From Onchocerca lupi (Eukaryota > Nematoda > Chromadorea > Rhabditida > Onchocercidae), in NCBI GenBank assembly GCA_028564675.1, contig JAOVVO010000290.1, forward strand, positions 1 to 64,000: a DNA stretch of 64,000 nt, given 5' to 3'. The position numbers were made by a program, and so were the translations under genes. Positions 12,601-26,400 of this stretch are shown here, in pieces. The number at the start of each line of letters is the position of its first letter. The first letter of the stretch is position 1. The notes beneath the pieces are model-generated. The model saw nothing but the letters and a program-made list of their open reading frames with translations. It was not told where the DNA came from and searched no databases.

Positions 12601-15600
12601 TCGCAGCTCGTAATGTATCGGGTCGTATGGAGATTTGATCAGCTCTTGTTAATCTCGTTTTATCGATCAAATTCGTTGCCGACTGTTCATCGCCCAAAAT
12701 CGTAGCACTACTGGACTTCATCACCGTATCCACTATTTCAGATGTAGATGATGATAAATTTTTATTCAGATAATCAATTGTATCAAATGTTCTCTCGTTC
12801 AGCTTTGCTGTTTTATTATCAGATGTATTTTCAGCTGTCGGATATGGATCTTTCGGTGGTGAAGGTGAACTATTACGATCCATAATGGTGAAATTTGCTC
12901 TGAAAAATTGAAATTACTTTAAATTTTTGATAATTTTAATATTAAAATAAAAATATTTCAAAACGAATACAATTTAGAGAATATAAATAATGCGAATATT
13001 CATATTTGCAACGATAATTTAGAAAATCGAAATTTAATAATCCAAAAAATACATCAAAAGTTTTAATTGGCAAGAAAATAACCATTTAGTATGTTTTAAA
13101 TAAAACCGGATATGATGAATTATTATAATTTTGTAAACAGAAAAATACGATACTTGTCTTTTCCAAATGTAGAAAAGCTGAAAGGTTTGTTTAGTAGCTG
13201 TGGAGGACAAGTTGAAGATTCATATCTCGTATCCATGAAAGGTTTCGATTGATTAATCTAGAAATTTCTTCATATTACTATTTCATATCGGGAATTATTT
13301 GACGATTATATTTACACAATCCAACAGACGAACATAAATTGATAAGCACTAAAGGAACAGAAAATTAAAAAGAAATGATAAATTTAGCTTAATCAAAGTT
13401 TTTCTAAAATTTCAAACTACAATACTAAGTAATAAACTGTTTAAAATATCAAAAATATGAGTACAAAGAAGCAAATAATCTTGATAAATCACTTTTGCAT
13501 AACAGGATAATTAATTTATTGGTCTTGAAATTTCAGTTCACTAATTATAAATAATAATGATATAAACAAGTTACCTGAAATGGTTCAACAGATGCTCGTG
13601 GTCTATAAGGTAAATCAGCAGAAGAATGTTTTGACCTTCCGGAATCTGAAAGTGACGGAATTTGTCGTAACATATCAGTATCACTTTCTGGAAGATCCAT
13701 TCGTTTAATATGAGGTACCACTGAGTGCTGCGTAGTCAATACTGAAGATTTCGATCCAGTGATATCGTTTCGTAAAATGATATCATTGTTTGATGTTGTA
13801 ACTGATGATGATGATACTGCGGATAATGTTTGCATTGGATCGGTCTAGAAAATCCAGTTATGAAGTAAATAATTGTAAGATAAAAAATAGAAAATTACAG
13901 ATTTTTAAAAAATTATAATAAAAATGAGATCAATGAAAGAGACAAATACTTCCATTCTCTCAATATTTCTATCTTAATTCAAATAAACTAATGATAAGGA
14001 AAAAAAAGGAAAGAAAATTTCAGTAAATCGATCTAAGAATAATTCCAATTAATTCATATGCTTTACTATATATATTATAAAATTGCTAAGTGAAATTTCG
14101 GGGTGTGATGAGAAAATTTTAAAATTGCAATAAACTAACAGATGTAGGCCTCATTTGAGAGTTCATCAATTTCTTTTGCTGTTCACGAGCGGCATTTAAT
14201 GCTATTAATCGACGACGACATAATACATCAAACTTAAATCAAACAATTAAAATGAAAAAAGTCTCGTAATTCTAAATGATCTACATCCACGTGCAAATAT
14301 AATCAACCATTTTATGTATTTTCAATTTGATTGCAATTTATCGCACAAATCATTTTCATTTCATTGTTCCATTTTTTAAATTTAATTTTTTCATATATAC
14401 TCAAATGATATAATTTTACTTGGGACCAATAATATGTGCATTGCGTGAAACTCATTCAATTTTACGTATGAGATTTTCATACTTAAGAAGAAATTACACT
14501 TGAAAAGAATAACGTAAAGTAATTTTAAATAATTGAACCGTTTTAGATATACAATAAAAAAAAAACACTTGAAATACGTGATACGTGACATGTGACATAA
14601 CTAGACGAAATTAGGTCTGAAAAAAGCAATCTATGCGTACCTGAGTCTGCAAAGAAGTAATATTAGCAATGACACTTCTTAAATGTTGTTCCTGTGACGT
14701 GTAATTCATTTGTAAATTATTAAGTTTTCTTTCAGCTATCATTCGACGTGTTGATGTTTGGTGCGTTTCACGTTCCATCATTTTTAAACGAGCCATTTCA
14801 CGCTCTTCAAATAATATCTATAAAATAGAATTAATTACAATAATACATAAAAAATGGAATAGAAAAGAACGAAATAAGCAAAAACTCTAATAAATTAATT
14901 AAAATATTTATAATATTGATATGTAACATTCGTATTACTAGGAAAAAAATAAAGGAAGAAATATTCGATTTCATAATTTATCGAAAAACGGTTAAGAAAT
15001 TTCACCAAATTAAGGTCATTAATTATTGAAAAAAATTTTACAAATTAAGGTCAGCATTAAAAATTTAAAATGTCAATTTAAACAAGAAAAAAAATTCGCC
15101 AATTTCTGTTCTTCTGCGAAATAATTAAAAAACGTCATTTCATAATGTAAATTACAGACAACTCGTTCATAATTCCTAATATTATTTCAGTTTTATCGCG
15201 CTAAATTCCAGTATGACGTCAAATATGATTATCAAAAGATCTTATCACTTATAATTACTATCATCTCATTCTATTCACTTCTTACAGATGAATCGTTCAT
15301 TTCTTCCTATATTTATTAAATTTAAAATTTAATAATGCAAACCTCATTTCTAAGCACAGCTAAACGTATAGGCGCATTATCGACACGGATCCCACGTGTC
15401 TCACGCTCATGGATCATCTGTCGATTGGTGTCAATCAAACGTCGTTGTTGTTCCGCAATTTGCACCAAATTTTCATATTTGGAATTGGTGCTGAAAAACA
15501 ATTCGATTCATAATTTGCAAAATTTACAAATTTTTAATAAATTAAGTATATGTTAGCAAAATAATGATTCTAAATTCATTGGGACTGATTTATACGAATT

Positions 15601-16023
15601 TCACTTTTCCTGTGGTTGTTTACCAGCTCAACATATTACTCATAGTTGCTGGGAATGAATGCCTTATAACACACACAACATCACATCGAAATAGTATTTG
15701 AAAAATAAACAGATGGAGCAGAATATATCCAAGAATAAACATTTGAAATAAATCATTTCGACTAAACGGTAATTAATTATAATATCTCAAAAGGTTCACA
15801 GCGAATTGGGAATAAGTTCATTAACTTTGGAATTTATTTTAAAATTTGAGAAACATTGAAATGTTTGGAAAATTCAACTTTTATTTATTTACTAAATGCT
15901 TGTAATTATTGTACTGAATGAAATTTGCGAACAACTTCACCTTTGACAATTTCTCTGAGTTCTTGGATGTGTCGATGATGATTGTGCTGGTGGTTGAACA
16001 ACACGAATTGGTTGATGTGACAT
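9646..16023 (-). CDS. ape-1: ASPP/iASPP-family protein (APE-1-like), ankyrin-SH3
   Basis: Thirteen phase-consistent exons: 15941-16023, 15343-15490, 14641-14817, 14140-14232, 13575-13844, 13154-13257, 12594-12899, 12302-12440, 11511-11783, 11017-11139, 10669-10788, 10240-10458, 9646-10038; 815 residues. An N-terminal coiled-coil-like Glu/Gln/Arg-rich part (about 30-165) precedes a Ser/Thr-rich linker. Ankyrin repeats follow at about 545-650, with DPLALLLDAALEGE, DEGITALHNAICAGH and DSDGWTPLHCAASCNN. The SH3 domain (about 686-755) shows YAAYDYD, TWWLCE and LVPRNYLSLYP. This order and these ankyrin sequences are typical of ASPP proteins, which bind p53-family proteins and PP1 to tune apoptosis; C. 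elegans APE-1 inhibits CEP-1. That role is inferred by homology. The start ATG lies directly after a TTTTTTAG acceptor, so upstream exons cannot be excluded. The intron after 12594 appears to start with GC. About 60 residues follow the SH3 domain. Confidence 0.93.
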
Positions 16024-16032
16024 CTAAAAAAC
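16024..16032 (-). promoter_or_regulatory. Splice acceptor directly before the ASPP start codon
   Basis: On the minus strand TTTTTTAG abuts the ATG chosen as the start. In nematodes such a site can receive a trans-spliced leader or end an intron in the 5' UTR. The sequence cannot tell these apart. Confidence 0.45.
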
Positions 16033-16541
16033 ATTGATTGATTGTTTTAACAAACAAAAAAAATTTAGGAATACAAAAAATTCGACAGTGAAATATTAAT
16101 GTAAACAAATGAAATTCCAAACATTTTTCATGAATTGCATACATTATATAGTATGAATAATACATGTTTCAAACTAAAAAATTCAAAATTTCAAATTATC
16201 CATGCAAAGTATGGACAAATGTAAAAATATTGATAAGCAATTGATATCTTTTACTATATTATCTCGAAAAATTGATGTTTTCTATTATTGATATTTTTTT
16301 GGGGAAAATTCCATTAATTAATGAATAATTTTGAAAAACTGCAAAAATTGAAGTGTTGGAGTTGATCACTATGGATAAGGAAATTTCTAGATGTCTTGGA
16401 GAGTATCACAATCATTTCTGATAATAAAATAAATTTAAAACAGAACAAATTGCTCGAAAGTATTAAAATTGATAGACGAATTGTCCGAAAGTATTATAAA
16501 CTAATTGGTGTAGGAAAAAATTCGGAAATAGAAAAGAGAAG

Positions 16542-16575
16542 ATGTGACATCGATATGATCATATCGATGTCACAT
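16542..16575. repeat. Perfect 34-bp palindrome
   Basis: ATGTGACATCGATATGA at 16542-16558 is followed, with no spacer, by its exact reverse complement TCATATCGATGTCACAT at 16559-16575. It contains two ATCGAT sites. It could extrude as a cruciform or act as a symmetric protein-binding site. It lies about 520 bp upstream of the ASPP start codon. Confidence 0.9.
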
Positions 16576-17341
16576 TTTCATACTATGTCTGCATAATTCA
16601 AAGATGATATGATAGACATTTGATATTGATAAAAATAATTAAACTATCAAGAAATGATCAAAGATTGAAGAAAATACATCGTAACAAAGAGATTGAAAAA
16701 ATGGAAAGAAAAAAGACTGAAAAAATGGCAAAAAAAAGTTACAGTAAAGTATAACATTTAAGTCAAAAGTAATGACATGAAAGTATCTAAAACAAACCTG
16801 AAATTTTGTAATTTTTATGTAAAAAATGTGAAACTTAATAATAATCACTACTATTGGCAAATTTATAATAATAAAAGTAAAGTGGAAAATAATAATTTAA
16901 TATGATAATTTAAAATTCAGATTATATTACAAGGGGTATGAAAATTTGAGAATAAAGATGGATAGAATTTCAGAAATTTTAGAAACTTTTGATAGATTGT
17001 TGTTCAATTTTCAACACAGCATATATTATTGTGGAATTTAAAATTAACAGTATAGTCAAAAGATTTTATAGAATGAGCAAGTTTTAAAATTCACGAAATT
17101 TTGATTAATGATAAAAGAACGGAGGAAGAGGAGAAGTGACAGCAATTTGTAATTTGATCTAATGGATGAAGGATAATTGTATCAATTTTTCTTGCCATTT
17201 GCATATTTATGCATTATTACGAAGCAAAAGTTTTATCAACATGATATGATATTGGAAATAGTTATGTGCCAAAATTCTGTCGAAAAGACAGAAAAAACTC
17301 AAAAATAATGAGAAACGCTGTTGAAATCATATTCGTAACGC

Positions 17342-17446
17342 GGTTTCGCAGTTCCGCGAATTCCGCATTCTTAAAGGGTTTCGCAGTTCCGCGAATTCCG
17401 CATTCTTAAAAGATTTCGCAGTTCCGCGAATTCCGCATTCTTTAAA
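17342..17446 (+). repeat. GC-rich 35-bp tandem repeat, three copies
   Basis: The unit begins TTTCGCAGTTCCGCGAATTC and continues CGCATTCTTAAAG. Copies start at 17344, 17379 and 17414, and are nearly identical. An internal near-repeat (CGCAGTTC, CGCGAATTC, CGCATTC) suggests the unit itself grew from a shorter motif. It is a sharp island of GC in AT-rich DNA, about 1.3 kb upstream of the ASPP gene. Confidence 0.92.
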
Positions 17447-20400
17447 GGTAGAGTATCACGTGTAGCTTAATATACTTAAGTGCAAAATTAACTTCAAATA
17501 AGTTTGTTGCATTGCAAAATGATCTCTTATGAAAATTATTTCGAAAAAATTGCACATTTAGTAAGAAAGATCAATTTACTTGAATGTTTTCCAATAACTG
17601 CTTGTAACATAAACGAAGAATTACTATTGCATCATTCAATAAAATATTACAAGTATTATTACAAGAGAGAGGAAATATGGAAATTAACAGAAATTTTTAA
17701 AGAAAAAAAGAATTAAATTAAGTTAAATTTCTAAAAATTTAAAACGTTGAGAAAAAGAAAAAGGAAAAGATGGGAAAATTGATAGAAGAAATTCACAAAA
17801 GACAAAAATAGGTGACAGTAAAGAGAAAGAATGCTGAAAAGAGTAGTAGTTGTTATTTTATGGGAAGTGAAATGAACTTACAATTAGAAATCATTTTAAA
17901 GATGGAAAAGAAGAGATAAAATAATGATTAATATTAAGGAAAAAGAAAAAATAAAGGTGACGCATGGATAATGAAGAAAGAAAAGAAGGAAAAGAGAGGA
18001 AAAGAAAAGAAGAAAGAGAGGGAAATTATACTTCAAAAAACCATTTCATCTAAAATCAATCAAACTGTACTTTCTGTTCTCAAGGTGACCATTCAATCGG
18101 TAAAAATCTCATGGGACTGCAAAATTTGAATGGAATAATAACGGGAAAATAGTGCAGAAAAAGAAGAAATATATTTATAATAAAACAAGATGAAGAAGAG
18201 AGGAATATGATTGATCGAATTAAAAATCAAACAAGGAATATGCAAATGAAGGTTGAGTAAGAGGTAAGCGGATGATCAGGGAAGGGGAAGATCGAAGGAA
18301 ATGACAATGGGAAGAAGGTAGATAGGGGACAATTTCGTTGTCGCCAATCATCATCTGAACGATTAATTACAGGTGAAAAACCTGTAGAGGAAGAACATGT
18401 CCTCCTGATCACCTCTATCACTCTTCCTTCATCAATATGTCCATCTATTGAATTCCCTCATCTAACCATTGGTCACTTGTTGACCATTGATAGATAAATA
18501 AATAGTTCATACATGACTTTATTGATCCGGATCGGATCGATGTGTCAACCTGCAATTCTAACACATGTCTTCTCATTAATGTCACATTTAAGAGGACCAA
18601 AGATATTCGCTACTGGTTTTGTTTACATTTCAAAATTTTATAAAAAAGATAATTCCAACTATTGATGAATTATTATTGCTTCCAGATACTTCGGAAGAGT
18701 GATAAAAATTTTAAAAGTAATGCTAAAAGATTTCGAATATTATTCATATATACTTATATTCTCGGTAGCAGGTTTTTTCGAAATATTTGTTTTCCCGAGA
18801 TTTCTCGAGATATTATGTTTTCTCGACAAAATCCTAAGGGGTAGAAACAAACAACAATAATCTATAAGTTGGAATATCTTTCAAGAATTGTCATAACTTG
18901 GATAAAAATTTATGTGTAAGACGTACTTAGAGATCTAAATAGCAATGCATTACTGTGGAAATTACAAGAAATGATGTCAAGGAGATGATTCAGAATACTG
19001 ATGGAGTAATTAATAAAACATGCAATCTGAAGTTGAAGGTAAAATTTGAATTTTTCCTTTTGACACTTTTTTTTTCCAGTTGATAATCATTAAACTCCGC
19101 ATTTTTGTAAAATAAAAAAAAAAGAAGTACAAAAACGAAGTTTTAGGATCATAAAATTTTAATACTGTTTAAAAATTTTCAAAATTCAAAAAAAAAAGGC
19201 ACAAAATCACAACGATGAATAATATTTTTCTCCATCTGATTAGTGTTAACATCAAAAAATATCAAATCCCCTGCAATGAAATGTCTAAAATGAGTCATGT
19301 CTAAAAAATGCTCAAAAGAGAAAAAAAAAAATATTAATGAGTCTCTGAACTTTCATAATCATTAATGCGACCTCTAAATATATTTGTCTAATCTTTGAGC
19401 TATTCTAATTTTCGTGAAATTATTCAAGTGGAAATAATAATCATGTCATGGTCATTTATACAATAGGAATGAACTTCTTGACATAAATTAAAACCTTTGC
19501 AGTCATCACAGTTCTGTTTTTCATCAGCGACATTACCACTTAAATTTTTGTGTTACTGTACGATACTAACGAAAGGGATTTTTTTATTTTTGATTTTTTT
19601 GTAAAAGAAAAAAAATTAGATTTTTTTTTTTTTTTTTTAATCAGAACAGCATACGCATACATTATCGTATTCCTCAGTACTGTGCTCGCTGTAAAGGAGT
19701 CTTTTCTAAGTAAGCGAGTTTATAAAAAATATTCGAAAAGACAGACAAGCTGTATTATCTTGTGATTTATATCAGCTATCAGATAAAGGACATTTATCAC
19801 TTACATTCAATCATATTACTCCATTCTCCCATCAAAACAACAAAAGCTAAGAAATTGAGCAAATGACGGCAAAACTTTTATCCAAAGCCACATATTCCAA
19901 TATATTCGTTTAAGAACACTTTACGAGAATCATTGTAATATTGCGATGAGAAATTGAAATTTCAAGAATCTGAAGCGAATTGAGAAAAAAAAAAAGAAAG
20001 ATTGCTGTAATAGTTCGACGAAGTTAACAGATTAAGAACAAATTATTATTCCAAATATATAAGAAGCACAATTAAATAGTTTAAATCTTTCGGACTTCAA
20101 CTATGCGTAAATATTTTCAAAGTGTTTTCTCAATATAATTTTCTGGCAATCTGAAAACCAGAAATATTGCCTTAATAAACCAGAAAAAAAAAAAAACGGA
20201 CAAATTGAAAAAGTTTGTGGTCCAGTAGTATAATATTTACAAAGCACTGTCATTATTTACCGATAAAATTTTGAACGGATTGGTCAAAAATTTACCGGTA
20301 AGATTTTTTGAAGGAAAAAATTAGCCATTTTTGGCTGATAATGAAGGGAGATTTCAACAAATTGGCCAAAGATATGGGAAAGACTTCATTCCAGTATGCA

Positions 20401-23400
20401 TTAAGTAAAAAGTGAAAGAAATTGGAAAACTGGGAATTCAAAATAATTCATAATTAATTTATATTGAATATTGAAGATTTACTGCCTAAAATTATGATGA
20501 ATTACTGAACAATTATAAAAGATTAATGATAGAAATATTTGAAATGAATGCATTAGAAAGAATTGGAACGAAATCGTCAAATAAGGATGATTATTTTTCT
20601 GAATAATTTTAATTTCAAAATTATCTGTTTAGAATTAAAATTAAAATCTTGAACTTTTCTGAATAATGATGATGAATTATTAGTTGTTGAAAAAGAAGAT
20701 TTAGCAATCTGCTGAATTGTAAAAAAATTAGAAGACAGAAAATCAATAATTCGATATTTTTCAAATTATTTTCGGGATACTATAAACAAGGTTACAAAAT
20801 TTGATCTTTCTAAAATTAAATTCGGAAATTATTATTAATCATTAAATGAATGAATAAATCAGTCATCTTGCCAGCAAGAATTTCAGAATTCGTCAAGAAT
20901 AGAGCATTTTACAATATATTCATTTAAAGAAGGCAATTAACAATAAATAAGTGTCACCTTAATCTGTTATTTAATGTCAACGAAGATTAATTCTCTAAAA
21001 TTTTCGAACTAATCCTTAAATATCATCCAGTGCCATCATTAAAATTATAAAATCAATAATTTAGTAGAAATTCATCAAAAAAAAGTTCTTTTTTCAATTT
21101 TAAATGACAAAAAATTCCGTTGCATTTTTCAAATGAAATTTCTCGAAATGCAAAATCAACTGCAAGATGTAAAATCAGAGAATAGATTTGGAAAGCATGA
21201 GATATATGATTGTTCGTGAAATAAAGATTATTAAAAGTAAACAAGAAATAAAAAAAATTTGGCAAAAAAAAAAATTTGCCGCCAAAAATGTCGCATAATA
21301 AATGAATGAAATGTAAGAATATAAAGTTGGCTGTTCTCGAGAATAACTTTCGAAGAAGTAAAGTGACAAATAAAGGAGGAGAAAGGAAGTGGAAATAACC
21401 TATAAAGCAATAAAACGATCGCTAATGGAATTATTCGAACGCATACACTGAAATATGCATATGAATGAGGGATGTGAATTAATAAAAACGACCAAAAACC
21501 TTTTAGATGAATTGAACTTCAAGAAAGAAATTTGTTTATAAATCGAAATTTAATTTGCATAACCGACTCGAACTAAAACTTCCCTTTTCCTAGTTCACAT
21601 GAATTAGAAATGATTGAAATCTGCGATTCGTGAAATTCCATCACATCAATTAACACTTTCCTTTCTTCTAATCATTTTCAAGGAGTTATATTAATGTCAG
21701 AAGTTAGTGTCATAACATGCGATTTTATGCTGCGATAATTTGTTTTGGCATTTCGAATAATGTGAATGTCTACTTGAGATATTTGAAGAAGTTTTAAATT
21801 TTCTAAGAAGTTTTAACTTTCAGGATGGTTTAAATGGAAAATTGACATAACTAGAATGGCAAGATATAGAAAACTACACACGTGTGTATTCATTTATCTG
21901 CAATTTTTGGAAATTAGAATTCATGTAATTCTTTAAAAAGTCAAATTAAAATTAATGAATAATTAAGTGGCTAGCAGCCTTCAACTTTTTCCTTTGATAG
22001 CATTTAATTCATTTCGAATATTAACTTGTTGAAATTAATTATAAGAAAAAACGATTTATAAGAAATTTATTTACAAAATAACTAATAAAAAAAAATTATG
22101 ATAGCTGAGCTTAATTTATAATAATTATTTCTTTACTGAATATATTCTTATTTAAAAGATCAAAAAAAGTCAACATCTTAGGAACATTTTTTTTAAGAAA
22201 AAAATATGTTCGATATTTGAAGTATCATTATGCATCCAGCAAAAAAAGTTTTGCGTCAAGAAGCTAGAATTTATATTTTCAGTAAATGTGGATCAGATAA
22301 CGATCGATAAACAATTTTTGTAAAAAAAAAAAAAGAAAAAACAAAGGAAACAGAGTAATATTATAGATGTAGAGAGAAATATGATTATATTAAATTTGCT
22401 TTTTATTTTTGATTGATTGGCTATATAATGGAATGCATTTATGGAAAAGATAAGGTAAAAAAGACTAAATAACATCTTTCGTGAGGAATCATTTTATTAA
22501 ATTTATCGACTTGATGTGCAGGATGGAAAAGCATCATTCAATGGTAAATTAAAAGAAAAAAAAAAAAAAGGAAATCCGATTTCCACTTTAAAAATCTAAT
22601 TTCCACTCGCTATTTAAATCTAATTTCCACTTTCAAATTTAATTCTTATGAGAAATGCAACTTGGAGAATAAATTAAATCGCATTGAATGATTACAATTG
22701 CCAAATGCATTTCATTGAATTATTAGTTGAACAAAGATAACATAAGGATGAGGAAGATCAGAAAATTTTCGAATAAACTAAAGAAACTCCAACATTTCTT
22801 GATAATCGCAAAAAAAAAAAAAAGAAAAAAGAATTAAAATGATTCTTGTAATTTTCATCATCCTTCGAATTTCCTTCTCTATTCATGAAAATAATACTTT
22901 TAAAATTAAACTCTATTCCTTTCTTTTTTTTGGTAAATAATTTTAAATTAGAAAAACTTAAGAAATTAACTCTAATATAATTATTTTGAATTATTTCAGT
23001 CAAATTTGCATAATTTCAAATCTAACTTTTGAAGGAAGGAAACCATCGTTTGGCCGAATTCTTCTCAACGAATCAGATGCTTGAATCAATTCTACACCAT
23101 CAATGCTACTGATACTGCCAGTATGATTGTATTCATTCATTCGTCACAGCTATGAAATGTTTCTGGTGAGAGCTGAAAATCGATTCGATTATATATGGAT
23201 TGATTGGAAATTGATTAATGTACTGGATGAATCAAAAAGTAAGAATCAAAAATAGATTTTGAAAAATTATGAAATTTCGAAAATTTTAATGCAACGATAA
23301 TAATGCAAGAAATATTTGCATGATAAATAAATGAAAAAATCAATAACTTATTTGGAAAGAATATGCATAATTCGATAATCTTATCATGACATATCATCTT

Positions 23401-26400
23401 CCTACTCAAAATATGACTCATTTGAAATAGACGATTTTTGTTGAGGTAATGATTTGTATGACAAATTAGCTAAAGAAATCGATCGATTTCGCTATTTGAT
23501 GAGCAATTTGATTGTGTTTATTAATGATATGAAAATAAAGACAATCATCATCGGACGAAGGAATTTTTGGAAATAATCAGCAAAACTTTATCAGCATGTT
23601 GCTTAAGTATTCAAAGCCTTTATGCTCCTAAATATCAGTTAATATCCCGAAGAAAGCGTCACTCTTTTATTATAAAATGTTTTATCAATGCACGCATTAG
23701 TAAATATTATAGAAATATCATATTATCAATATTATCAGCATGACCTCCGTGGTGGTATGATTTACAAATATTACGCATACGTGTGCTGAAATTTACGAAG
23801 TTTGTTATCAATTGATATTATTTAATAGAATAAAAACCTGAAAAAGCAATATTACAAACTCAGTTATATTTCAAACTAATTAATTTGAAAAAATCGGCGA
23901 TAATTTCATTGCTCTAAATAACTTCACTTTCTCAATGACGTAACAACATTTTTGAGCGAATGTTACAACAAAGAAAGGATGGCATGAATTGATAAACAAA
24001 CTGAAAATGATAAACATAAGAAAATTAACAGTTCTGAATGTTTAATCATATGGTGATTGCGTTGTTTGATAGAAGTATTATCACATATTTCATCATACTG
24101 TCCACGTGAACACACACGTGGAAAGCTAATCAAACATTGGAAACGAAATTATGGAAAAAGTACAATAAATTAAGTTTATTACAAAAAAAAAAAAAAAGGT
24201 TTTTGGATTGGATTTAAAATTTTTAAAATTAAGTTTAAAATGAATAAATGAAGCTCAAATAAACTGAAAGTGTCCAATTCGTTTTAATAAATATAGAACA
24301 AATAATTGAAAAGTTGTAATTAAAGAAAATTTATTAATTAAACAAGTGAGTTAAAAGTGGGCAAGTTTAAATAAGTAAATATATTAATTAATGAGTAATA
24401 TTTAGCAAATAATACCACTAAAATTCTTCACATTGAATTTGAATTTTAAATTCAATGTATTGAAATTTAAATATAAGGTTAATATGTCCATATATGTGAA
24501 AAGTAATCAAAAACCACTAAATAATTATGGATAGTCTTATAATTATTATCAACACGGTAGTGATAATACAATTATTATCACCGCTTCGTTTACTTATTGA
24601 TATAATAAGCACCAATTGTAAACATCAATTTTCTACTAGAATTGGCAGAAATTGATTGTGATACTTTGTCATCTTCTAGTCAGATAGATAATATCAACAA
24701 TATCAACATCACAAAATTTTGTCTATTTTCAAATTATTTCGTTTTACCTATTATTGCAGTTTATATATGTTTGGTTTAACATAGTAAATTTTTAATCAAA
24801 TACATAAAGTAAATAAATTCAGCTTTCATAATTGGATAATTAGCCAAGTGAACAAGTAAATAAATCAGGAAAATAATCGATTATCTAATTTCGATGTCAT
24901 CCAAAATTTTCCTTCCAACTAAAAAGTAAATCGAGTAGAAAAGCTTAAAAAAAAGCAATGTGTACGTCCATCAACTTACTGTCACTTAAAAAGGAATAAA
25001 TTTCGATCAAATTTTAAAGATCCAATATATCGAATGGACAAAGCTGAGCCTGTCAATACTGCTGACCAAAGATTATCCACAGTTTTTATAGTAATATTAT
25101 TAGCAAATTTAAAATAAGGCCAAAAGAAAAGTTGCAACTAATATTAGGTATTGTAATATGCTAAGTACTGTAAATAATGTTAAATGCTGTAATATCTTTG
25201 CTATAGCTTGATAAGATGACCTTTGTGGCCAGGTCAAAATATATCATGTATGATTATCCCTGCATCAAACATTTTTCCGAAATGAACAAAACCCAAATAA
25301 AAATGCTGAATTGTCTAATAATGCTCGTTTGAAGCCTCATTTTTCAAGTTTATTTAATCAAGAACTCTAGTACACTGGACCAGTTTAATAGACCTCTAAT
25401 AGGCCAGTTTACTAGACTTTTATGAAAGAACATATCATTTGAGTGTTATATAAACAAATAAATTTGTTTATGCTATGCTGGCATTTCTTTCTCATATCAA
25501 TCATACAATAGACTTCTTAAAAACATACTGTTTACAATAAATCAATCATTTTCATCAATTCCAATTCTAATTTTAGATTGTCAATAAATATATTTAATCC
25601 CAAAGATCTTCAAATTATCAAAATGAAGAACAAAATCGAATTATAGAAGGATTTGCTATGTATGCCGTTCATCAATAATTACTATAATAACGCCATTGGG
25701 AAATTCAGTAATAATGTAAAGATATATCAAATAATGGATATTACAAAAGTTTCCTAATTAACAAGAAAATTAATTGTTAAATCATTTTCACTCTTTTGAT
25801 CTATTTAATTATGTTATGAATGATTCAAATATAATAAATCGGAAAAAAAGCAACATTTTCTAAGCAATGAAATTTAAATTTAAAAACTGGCAATTAATGA
25901 ATTTATTTAAAATTCTTTCGCCATATTTTCACTTATTTAGTGAGAAAAATTTACTAACAAAAGTTATTAATTTCTAGAATGACTACACTCATTTCAATAA
26001 TAAAACCATTGATCTGATAATTTATTTACTCCTAATATGATTAGCTAAATGATAACATATCAGATAAATATTTGGACGAAATATTCAAATCATTCGAAAG
26101 AATTATTAATTTGATGATAATTATTTTCTGGTTTTGGAAGTGAGAAAGATGAAAGGAGAGAAAGGGAGAGAGGAGAGACGATAAAGAAAACAGGAATTAA
26201 AGAATGAAAATAATTATTATTGCATGAGAAATAGACATCGTTTTTATCCATCTTTTATTGAAAATATTTAAGAAATTTGAAGTAGAGAAGGAAAGATGGA
26301 TAATTATCAATTGTCTGTTGACATTGTTTTAAAAGTTAGAAGAATGAAAATTTAAACAATATGAGGAGGATGTCGAAGTTGTCTCTCTTAAAGCAAGAAG

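Noticed and set aside
17342..17446. Regularly spaced repeat that might suggest a CRISPR array
   Set aside because: The copies are contiguous tandem units with no unique spacers, and the DNA is eukaryotic. It is a minisatellite.
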